Of a DNA stretch of 64,000 nucleotides, positions 18,485 through 27,400 are shown piece after piece. The stretch is from Allobosea sp. BK604. GTDB lineage: Bacteria > Pseudomonadota > Alphaproteobacteria > Rhizobiales > Beijerinckiaceae. The notes under the pieces were generated by a model. The model had not been told where the DNA came from and did not search any database. It was given only the letters and a program-made list of their open reading frames with translations. Each line of letters starts with the position of its first letter. Position 1 is the first letter of the stretch. Made by a program: the position numbers and the translations under genes. The stretch covers positions 434,001 to 498,000 of the forward strand of contig NZ_SLZF01000006.1 of NCBI RefSeq assembly GCF_004341515.1. The letters are read 5' to 3'.

Positions 18485-18909
18485 GCGCCGCGCACGACCA
18501 GCACCGAGCATTTCGCGCGGCGCACGATGGTCGAGGCGTTGGAGCCGATGACATAGGCGAGCATGCCGGGCTCGTGCGAGCCGATCACGATCAGGTCCGT
18601 GCCGCTCGCCTCGGCTTCGGCCAGCACCTCGCCATGGATCGAGCCGACCAGCACCTTGGCCGAGACGCGCTCCGGCGGCAGCGCGACGCCGGCGGCGATC
18701 TCGGCGAGCTTGGCCTCGGCCTCGCTCTGCTGCTCGGTGTCGAACTCGGCCGGCACGAATTCCATGTAGGTGATCGGCACGAGCGAGCGGACATAGACCA
18801 ACCGGACGGTGCCGCCGGATGTTTCCGCGAAGGAAATGGCGGCCGTGATGGCGGGTGCTGCGAGGTCGGCCTCGGCGAGATCGACGGGAACCAGAATCGA
18901 CTTGTACAT
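18481..18909 (-). CDS. Universal stress protein, UspA family
   Basis: A 142-residue single-domain Usp. MYKSILVPVDLAEADLAAPA is the classical first strand and loop. The ATP-binding G-2x-G-9x-G(S/T)-like motif appears as GSHEPGMLAYVIGSNAS, with EP in place of the common GR, followed by VRRAKCSVLVVRGA. It likely binds ATP or AMP and helps in stress survival. It stands alone, and its stop codon lies in a dispersed repeat. Confidence 0.9.
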   Translation of the reverse strand: MYKSILVPVDLAEADLAAPAITAAISFAETSGGTVRLVYVRSLVPITYMEFVPAEFDTEQQSEAEAKLAEIAAGVALPPERVSAKVLVGSIHGEVLAEAEASGTDLIVIGSHEPGMLAYVIGSNASTIVRRAKCSVLVVRGA

Positions 18910-19138
18910 CGCATCCTCCGGCTATGAGCTCAGTCACATCCTGCTTATTCGCGTCCTATTCTCGGTTCCCGTTGCGCTTGAGCTGATCATATCACGAACC
19001 GCGCCGCAGCGCCCGGCTGCATGGGCGCCATGAAACCGCCGGAATTGACGCGGCCGCGCCCGGCTCTAAGAGTGCCCTCAATCCAGCCCAAGATGAAGCC
19101 GTAGCGGCGGCTGATGATTTCTCCCGCCCGGTAACCCG

Positions 19139-20377
19139 ATGAGCGCCAACCCGCCTGCTCCGCGCGCCCCTAGAGCGCTGCTGCGTTCTCCTGCTGCCTT
19201 CCTGATGGTGCTCGCCTTCGTCAACTGGCTCGGCTTTGCGAGCTGGAACGCGCTGCTCAACAATTTCGCCAAGGAAGCGGCGGGCTTCACCGGCCAGGAT
19301 ATCGGCATCCTGCAATCGGTCCGGGAGATTCCCGGCTTCCTTGCCTTCACGGCCATCATCCTGTTCTGGCTCATCCGCGAGCAGATACTGGCCTATCTCA
19401 GCCTGATCACGATGGGGCTCGGCGTCGCCATCACCGGATACTTCCCGAGCCTCGGCGGCCTGCTGCTGACGACGATGATCATGTCGCTGGGCTTCCATTA
19501 CTACGAGACGGCGCAGCAGGCCCTGCAGCTGCAGCTGTTGCCGAAGGCGCAGGCGCCGCGGCTACTCGGCCGGATCGCCGGCGCCTCCGCCGCCGCGCAG
19601 CTCATCGCCTTCGGCTCGATCGCGCTGATCTGGAAGCTGTTCCAGCCCGGCTATGTCACCGTCTTCCTCGTCGCCGGCCTGGTCTCCGTCACCCTGACAC
19701 TCGTGGCCTGGGCGGTCTTTCCGCGCTTCCAGGGAGCGGTGCCGCAGAACAAGGGCTTCGTGGTTCGCAAGCGCTACTGGCTCTATTATGCGCTGACCTT
19801 CATGTCCGGGGCGCGCCGGCAGCTCTTCATGGCCTTCGGCGGCTTCCTGCTGGTCGAGCGTTTCGGCTATGACGTCTCGGCGACAGCGACGCTGCTGCTC
19901 GCCACCTATGGCATCAACACCTTCGTCGGGCCGATCCTGGGACAGATGATCGGGCGCGTCGGCGAGCGGTTCACGATCCAGATCGAGAATATCTCGCTGA
20001 TCGTGGTCTTCGTCGGCTATGCGCTGGCGAGCCATGGCCATTTCGGCGGCTGGGGCGCTTCCGTTGCCGGCGCCCTGTTCATCGTCGACGGCATCTTCTT
20101 CACGCTGACCCTGGCTCAGCGCACCTATTTCCAGAAGATTGCCGATCCCGCCGATATCGCGCCGACCTCGGCGGTGGCCTTCACGATCAACCATATCGCG
20201 GCCGTGTTCCTGCCGGTCACGTTCGGGCTGATCTGGGTGAGCGACCCGGCGATCGTCTTCTATATCGGCGCGGCGGTGGCGACGGTCTCGCTGAGCCTGG
20301 CCTTCCTGGTGCCGCGCCATCCGGAGCCCGGCCAGGAGACGGTGCTGTCGCAGCCCGTGCCGGTCGCGGCCGAGTAA
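19139..20377 (+). CDS. MFS transporter
   Basis: A 412-residue polytopic protein with about 12 hydrophobic segments. A short proline-rich N-terminus precedes helix 1 (LMVLAFVNWLGFASWNALLN), and a central cytoplasmic loop is located near residues 185-215 (FPRFQGAVPQNKGFVVRKRY). The layout fits a major facilitator. No substrate-determining motif is recognised. The 229-base region upstream (18910-19138) holds no gene that I can see. Confidence 0.85.
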   Translation: MSANPPAPRAPRALLRSPAAFLMVLAFVNWLGFASWNALLNNFAKEAAGFTGQDIGILQSVREIPGFLAFTAIILFWLIREQILAYLSLITMGLGVAITGYFPSLGGLLLTTMIMSLGFHYYETAQQALQLQLLPKAQAPRLLGRIAGASAAAQLIAFGSIALIWKLFQPGYVTVFLVAGLVSVTLTLVAWAVFPRFQGAVPQNKGFVVRKRYWLYYALTFMSGARRQLFMAFGGFLLVERFGYDVSATATLLLATYGINTFVGPILGQMIGRVGERFTIQIENISLIVVFVGYALASHGHFGGWGASVAGALFIVDGIFFTLTLAQRTYFQKIADPADIAPTSAVAFTINHIAAVFLPVTFGLIWVSDPAIVFYIGAAVATVSLSLAFLVPRHPEPGQETVLSQPVPVAAE

Positions 20378-20386
20378 GGCGCCGGC

Positions 20387-20710
20387 TCAGCCCTGGCGGG
20401 CCGGGGTGCGGACCACGAGCCCGTCGAGATCGTCGCGGACCCTGATCTGGCAGGAGAGGCGCGAGGTCGGGCGTACGTCGAAGGCGAAGTCGAGCATGTC
20501 CTCTTCCATCGATTCCGGCTCGCCCGTCTTCGCGGCCCAGGCCTCGTCGACATAGACATGGCAGGTGGCGCAGGCGCAGGCGCCGCCGCATTCGGCCTCG
20601 ATGCCGGGAATACCGTTGCGCACGGCGGTTTCCATCACCGTGGAGCCGGTTTCACCCTCGACGGTGCGGCTTTCTCCCTGGGCGTCGATATAGGTGATCT
20701 TCGGCATCAT
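20387..20710 (-). CDS. Adrenodoxin-type 2Fe-2S ferredoxin
   Basis: A 107-residue ferredoxin. The cluster ligands are Cys41, Cys47, Cys50 and Cys87 (CX5CX2CX36C), exactly the vertebrate/bacterial adrenodoxin spacing; an extra Cys45 is not a usual ligand. MEEDMLDFAFDVRPTSRLSC is typical of the class. Such ferredoxins pass electrons to cytochromes P450, Rieske oxygenases or FeS assembly. No reductase or oxygenase is adjacent, so the partner is unknown. Confidence 0.93.
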   Translation of the reverse strand: MMPKITYIDAQGESRTVEGETGSTVMETAVRNGIPGIEAECGGACACATCHVYVDEAWAAKTGEPESMEEDMLDFAFDVRPTSRLSCQIRVRDDLDGLVVRTPARQG

Positions 20711-20753
20711 GAGCTCCGGCGGGCGATTATGGCCCCGCTTAGAGGAAGCGCGC

Positions 20754-20774
20754 GGAAAGGGGAACGCCCTTTCC
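20754..20774 (-). terminator. Hairpin between Hpt and ferredoxin genes
   Basis: GGAAAGGG and CCCTTTCC pair around a 5-base loop. It lies in the 141-base gap after the minus-strand Hpt gene. A degraded relative of the CTAG repeat follows near 20815-20846. No T-run, so termination is uncertain. Confidence 0.35.
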
Positions 20775-20851
20775 GTCCGGCCAGGTTCGATTTTATCGAA
20801 TGAGAGGCCAGTGCCGGCGAGAGTCCAGTTCGCTCCAAAATGCTCCGGGGC

Positions 20852-21262
20852 TCAGGCCGCCAGCTCGAACTTGGAGATCGCCGCACGCGCCTGGGCGGCG
20901 GCGAGCGTCAGGGCGTCCATCGCATCTTCGGTGCGGCCGGCATCGTCGGCGGCGAGCTGACGCTCGATCGCATCCGCCGCCTCGGCCACCTGCCAGGCGC
21001 CGATCGCGCGGGCGGCGCCCTTCAGCGTATGGGCAGCGTCCATCCGGGTGCGGGTGTCGGCCCCGGCGTGGATGGTCCGCAAGTGGCGGACGCATTGCTG
21101 GGCGAACAGGGCCAGCAACTCACGTTCGAGATCATGGTCGCCGCCGGTCTGACGGGCGAGATGGACGAGATCGATTGCGCTCTGGGGCATGGGCAGACTC
21201 GAAATACTAGGGTCGCGCGCCGCCATAAGGGCGGCTCTCCGGCCTCTTACAAGCGTCGTCAT
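20852..21262 (-). CDS. Hpt (histidine phosphotransfer) domain protein
   Basis: A protein of up to 136 residues that is essentially one Hpt domain. DAAHTLKGAARAIGA contains the phospho-accepting His (His78 counted from the most upstream start). It should relay phosphate between a hybrid kinase and a response regulator. The start is uncertain: ATGs at 21262 and 21190 both lack a clear ribosome site, and the later one removes a non-conserved 24-residue extension. It is divergent from the giant polar-growth gene, which begins 197 bases away. Confidence 0.82.
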   Translation of the reverse strand: MTTLVRGRRAALMAARDPSISSLPMPQSAIDLVHLARQTGGDHDLERELLALFAQQCVRHLRTIHAGADTRTRMDAAHTLKGAARAIGAWQVAEAADAIERQLAADDAGRTEDAMDALTLAAAQARAAISKFELAA

Positions 21263-21459
21263 GGTGAACGAGGCGTTAACGACGTTTGTGAATCAGCCAC
21301 TCAAATGGGTTTCCATCACAGAGTCGCTCCACTACCCTTCAAACTGGTAAATGATGGGCGCATTGTCTCCCGTCACGCCGGGGGCCAGAGGCGGCTTGCG
21401 GCGCGGCGAGCGACTTCAATGACTGCGTCCCATCACGAGTAGCGTTGCGAGGCGGCATC

Positions 21460-24400
21460 ATGACCCGGCAGAACAAGCTCCAGGATCCAACCGAGGCGGC
21501 CATGTCCGCAATCGAAGAGGCTCTGCGGCTCGACCAGCCCAAGCCTGAGGCCGAGGCCTCCCCGCCTCCGGACATCAAGCTGCCGTCCACCACCGAGAAC
21601 GACCTGAAGCTCGACCTTCCGCGCGTCGAGCAGCCGGCCCCGAAGCCCGAGCCGGAAACGCCGCGCGCTCCCGCGCCCCGGGCGGCGATCGCGCCCGACA
21701 CCAGCCGCGTCGCCAATGACGACCGCCGCGATTCCAGCTCGCTCGTGCAGGCCTTCTCCGCCCGCCCCTCGGGCCGGCCCTATTGGCTCGCCGCGCTCGC
21801 CTCGCTCGCCTGGCTCGGCGGTGCCGGCTTCGTGCTGGTCAGCCGCTTCGGCTCCTTCGTCAACGGCCTGCCGCCGGGCCTCGCCGCCTTCGGCCCCGGC
21901 GAATGGACGCTGCTCACCCTCGCGATCGGCGCGCCCATCGTCTTCTTCTTCGTGCTCGCGGCGCTCTATCGCCGCACGCAGGAAATGCGCCTTGTCTCGC
22001 GCGCCATGACCGAGGTCGCGCTCCGGCTCGCCGAGCCCGAGGTGGTCGGCGCCGATTCCGTGCTTTCGCTGAGCCAGACCATCCGCCGCGAGGTCGCGGC
22101 GATGGGCGACGGTATCGAGCGCGCCGTGGCGCGCGCCGGCGAGCTCGAGACGATCGTGCGCGGCGAGATCGCAACGCTCGAGCGCGCCTATGCCGATAAC
22201 GAGATCCGGCTGCGCTCGCTGATCGACGAGCTCGTCACCCAGCGCGAATCCGTGGTCGGCAATGCCGAGCGCGTGAAATTCGCGATCAGCGGCGCGCATG
22301 AAGGGCTCGCCAAGGATCTCGAGAATGCCAGCCGCTCGATCGCCGAGGCGGTTTCGCAGGCCGGCGACCGCGTCACCGGCTCGCTCGGCGAGAAGGGCGA
22401 CCAGATCACGATCGCGCTCGGGCGCGCCGGCGAGCGCATGATCGACGAGATCAGCGGCCGCGGCCATGAGCTGGTCGAGCGCCTGCAGGTGACCTCCGGC
22501 GAGGTCAGCGAGCGGCTCTCCGGCGCGAGCACCAACCTCTCCACCCTGCTCGACGGGCGCGCGCACGAGATCGCCGCCTCGCTGGAGCAGACCGGCTCCG
22601 TGCTGACTCAGGGCCTGACCACCAATGCGCGCGAGGTGACGCGCGCGATCAGCGAGATCGGCTCGCAGGTCGCCGACACGCTGGCGGCGCGGGTCGAGAC
22701 CGTCAACGATACCCTGCGCATGACCGGCGAGAGCCTCGCCCAGGAGATCTCGGCGCGCGGCGCCAATGTGGCCGAGCGCTTCGAACAGAGCAGCAAGACC
22801 ATGGTCGAGCTGATCGACGGCCAGGGCGAGACCCTGACCAAGCAGCTCGCCGAGACCGGCGAGACCCTGCGCAAGACCATTTCCGAGGAAGGCGAGAGCG
22901 TCACGGTGCGCCTCGCCGAGGTCGGCCGCGGCGTCCACGGCCTGCTCAACCGGCAGAACGAGCTGATCGCCACGCGCCTGCAGGAGGTCGGCGACAATGT
23001 GCACGGCCTGATCGGCAGCCAGGGCGACAGCGTTATCGGCCGCCTGACCGAAACGGCGCGGACGGTCGAGGACGTGCTGCGCGAGCGCAGCGACGCGATC
23101 GTGGTGCGCTTCGACGAGGCGAGCAAGTCGCTCGGCGACACGGTCAGCCGCCATGGCGAGGACCTGACGACCCGCATCACCGAGGTCGGCGCCAGCGTCC
23201 ACAGCCTGTTCACCGAGCAGGGCGGCAATCTGGTGAGCCGCCTCTCCGAGACCGGCGAGACGGTGCATGTGCTGCTCGACCAGCAGACCGAGAAGCTGGT
23301 TTCGCGCCTCGCGACCGCCGGCAACGACGTCGAGAGCGTGCTCGGCCGCCAGGCCGAGACATTGATGTCGCGCGTGACGCAGACCGGCCAGGAGGTCGAA
23401 GGCCTGCTCGGCCGGCAGGGCGACACGCTGGTCAGCCGCCTCGGCCAGACCGGTCAGGAGGTCGAGACCCTGATCGGCCGCCAGGCCGACACGGTGGTCG
23501 CGCGCCTCGGCCAGACCGGTCAGGAGGTCGAGACCCTGATCGGCCGCCAGGCCGACTCGGTCGTCGCGCGCCTCGGCCAGACCGGCCAGGAGGTCGAGAC
23601 CCTGATCGGCCGCCAGGCCGACACGGTCGTCGCACGCCTCGGCCAGACCGGCCAGGAGGTCGAGACCCTGATCGGCCGCCAGGCCGACTCGGTGGTCGCG
23701 CGCCTCGGCCAGACCGGCCAGGAGGTCGAGACCCTGATCGGCCGCCAGACCGACACGATGGTCTCCCGCCTCGGCCAGACCGGCAAGGACGTCGAGAACC
23801 TCGTCGGACATCAGGCCGATACGCTCGTCGCCCGCCTCGGCCTTGCCGGCCAGGAGGTGCAGAGCCTGATCAGCGAGCAGCGCGAGACGCTGGTCAACGG
23901 CCTCTCCGAGACCGGAGCCAAGGTGAGCGCCCTGCTGGAGGAGCAGGCCGGCGCCATGACCGTGAAGGTCTCGCAGGCCGGGCTCGAGATGCAGGATCTG
24001 CTCAGCGGCCAGAGCCAGGCGCTGGTGACGCGCGTCGCCGATGTCGGCCGCTCCGTCCACAATCTCCTGGCCGAGCGCGGCAGCGCGCTCATCGCCAAGC
24101 TCGACGAGACCAGCGAAGCCGTCCACATCAGGCTCGGCGAACAGGGCGACACGCTCGCCGCACGGGTCAGCCAGAGCGTCGAGGGCGCCCGTACGGCGCT
24201 GGAGGAGCAGCAGAGCGGCTTCCTCAGCAAGCTCGGCGAGACCAGCGGCCAGGTTGCCGGCCTGCTCGGCGAGCAGCGCGAGAGCATGATCCGCGATCTC
24301 GTTACCGCCGGACGCGAGGTCCACAGCTTGCTGGGCGCGCAGAGCGAGGACCTGGCGCGGCGCATGACCGACGCGACCAAGACCCTCACCGAGACGATCA

Positions 24401-27400
24401 ATGTCGACGGCCGCCATGTCGCCGACCGCGTTTCCGAGGCGACGCTGGGGCTGCGCGAGACCTTCACCACCCATGCCGAGGAGGCGCGCACGATGCTCGC
24501 CGGCACCGGCAAGGAGATCGTGCTGGCGCTGACCCAGCAGGGCGGGCGCGTCAACGAGGCGCTTGCCGCCAATGCCGAGTCGATGCTGCGCTCGGTCGAG
24601 AGCCGCGCCCAGGCGCTCAATGAAGCGCTGGCCGGCCGCCACGACGCGCTGAACCAGCTCTTCGACACGCAGGGCCGCCAGATCGAGATGACGCTCGGCG
24701 ACCGGCTCAACGCCCTCACCGGGCTGTTCGACACGCAGGGCCGCGATATCGAGAGCGCGCTCGATGGCCGCCTCATCGCGTTCACGAGCCTGTTCGCGAC
24801 CCAGGGCCGCGACATCAGCGCCAGCCTCGACGAGCGGCTCGCCGCCTTCACGCAGCTCTTCGACACGCGCGGCGGCGAGATCGGCAGGGGCCTCGACGAG
24901 CGCCTGGCCGGTTTCACCCAGCTCTTCGACGCGCATGGCAACGAGATCGGCAGAGGCCTCGACCAGCGCCTGGCAGCTTTCACGCAGCTCTTCGATGCGC
25001 GCGGCGGCGAGATCGGCAAGGGTCTCGACGAGCGGCTGGCTGCGTTCACCGCATTGTTCGACACGCAGGGCAGCGGGCTCGGCAGCAGCCTCGACGAGCG
25101 GCTCGCCGCCTTCACCACGCTGTTCGAGAATCGCGGCCGCGCCGTCGAGACCGGGCTGGATGAGCGGCTCGCCGCCTTCACCAGCCTGTTCGACCGGCAG
25201 GGCCGCGAGATCGAGGGCACTCTCGGGGAGCGTCTCGGCACCTTCACCCAGCTTGTCGAAAGCCATGGGCGCGAGATCGACGGCAACCTCGCCGCACGGC
25301 TTGCCGCCTTCACGACCCTGTTCGACACGCAAGGGCGCGAGATCGACACGACGCTCGCGGCGCGGCTTGCCGCCTTCGAGGAGATCGTGGTCCGCCAGGG
25401 CGGGTCGCTCACGGCCAAGCTCGCCAATGACGCGCGCAGCTTCACCGATGCGGTCGGCATCCGCCTGACCCAGGTCGAGAAGCTGCTGACCGAGGATGGC
25501 CACGCGCTCGCCGAGAAGGTCGGCACGCGCGCCGCCGAGGCGGCCGAGATCCTGGCGTCACGGACGCAGGAAGCGGCTGAGGCGATGGAGAGCCAGATCA
25601 AGGTGTTCGAGGAGCGCTCCGGCGCCAAGAGCGCCGAGATCGCGACCTCGCTCGACGGTCTCATCGCCCGTATCGACGGCAATCTCGGCTCGCGCGCCAC
25701 GGCGCTCAACGAGGCGCTGGTCGAGCGCACGGTCGATATCGCCCGCGTGCTGGCCGAGGGCGGCCGCGAGGTCACCCGCGCGCTCGCGGCCAAGGCCGAC
25801 GAGATCGGCGAGGTCGTCACCTCCAAGAGCGAGTCGCTCACCCGCACGCTCGGCGAGAAGGCCGACGCCATCAACGCCACGCTGGGCGGCCGCGCCCTGC
25901 AGATCGCCGATACGCTCGACCAGAGCGTCGCACGCTTCGAGGAGCGGGTCGTCAACCGGCTCGACACGGTCTCGGGCTCGCTCGACACGCGCGGCCAGCA
26001 GATCGCCGATACGCTCCAGCTCAAGTCGGAGGCCATCGCCGAAGCGCTCGGCGTTCGCGCCGAGGAGCTCCGTGCCCTGTTCGACGACAAGGGCGGCGGC
26101 ATGGTCGCGGCCCTCGGTCAGCGCGGCGAGGCCATCGCCCAGGCGCTCGGCGTCCGCGCCGAGGAGCTGCGCGCCCTGTTCGACGACAGGGGCGGCGGCA
26201 TGGTCGCGGCGCTGGGCCAGCGCGGCGAGGCCATCGCCAACGAGGTCGCCATGGTCGGCGAGACCGTGGTGCGCGCCATCGAGAGCCGCGGCTCCTCGAT
26301 CGTCCAGGGCCTGCGCGAGCGCGGCGGCGAGATCACCACGGCGCTCGACGCCTCCTCCGCCGGCCTGCGCGAGACGCTGGAGAGCGGCGCACGCCAGTCG
26401 GTCGATTCGCTGGTCGCCACCAACGAGCAGCTGCGCGGCGAGCTCGGCGGCATGCTCGGCCGCCTCGGCGAGGCCAACAAGCTGATGCAGCAGATCGTCA
26501 GCGGCGCGAACAAGAACCTCGCCGCGATCGAGAATGGCCTCTCGGCCCGGGTCAACGAGCTGCAGACAGTGCTCCACACCGTCATGGACGAGACCAAGAG
26601 CGCCTCGCAGCAGGTCTCGGCCCAGGTCGAGGAGCTCAAGGCCTTCTCCGAGGGCACCTTGCGCCAGACCACGGCGCTGGTCGGCCAGCTCGACGGCCAG
26701 GGCGCCTCGCTCGGCGAGGTCACGCAGGCCAGCACGGCGGCGCTGCATGCGGTCGCCTCGCGGCTGGAGCAGGTCGAGGCCCGCGTCGGCAAGGCGCTCA
26801 GCGACCGCAAGGACTCGCTCGAGGAGCTGCACGGGCTGATCGCCAACCGCACCGACGACATCGAATCGATCACCCGCTCCTTCGCGGCCCTGATCGACGA
26901 ATCGCTCAGCTCGGCCGAGGCGCGGGCGCGCCAGATCGGCGGCGTGCTGTCCGACTCGGCCGAGGCGACCACGAACGCGATCTCGCAGCAGTTCGAGACG
27001 ATCCGCTCCACCACCGGCAAGGAGCGCGAGCGCACCGCCCACGCCCTGCGCTCGGCCTATGAGCAGGTCACCAGCGAGGTCGGCAACGAGCTCGCCAAGG
27101 TGATCGAGCGCTTCCAGAACGCGGCGCAGGACATGCGCGGCGTCTCGAGCGAGATCCAGCGCGAGCTGGAGACCACCCGCGCCGAGCTGAAGCGCGGCGT
27201 ACTCGACCTGCCGCGCGAGACGCAGGAATCGACCGCCGCGATGCGCCGCGTCGTCGCCGAGCAGATCAAGGCGCTGAACGACCTCACCGAGATCGTGACG
27301 CGCTCAGGCCGCAGCAACGATATCGCCACCCCGGCCGACACGGGCCGGCGTGCCGCTGCCGCCGCACCTGCCGCACCGGCCTACGCCACCGCAGTGACCC

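Noticed and set aside
18977..18990. FNR-like site upstream of the universal stress protein gene
   Set aside because: TTGA..TCA spacing is one base short of the FNR consensus and the match is weak.
23440..23769. Regular repeats resembling a CRISPR array
   Set aside because: Units are 66 bp without unique spacers, lie in frame inside a gene and encode a helical repeat.
21433..25503. Very long open frame (1356 codons) on the minus strand opposite the giant gene
   Set aside because: It is a shadow of the repetitive, GC-rich plus-strand gene: it has the same 66-bp period, no ribosome site and a composition expected from antisense codons.
23811..26102. Second long minus-strand open frame opposite the giant gene
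   Set aside because: Same reason; its serine- and arginine-rich translation is a typical antisense artefact.
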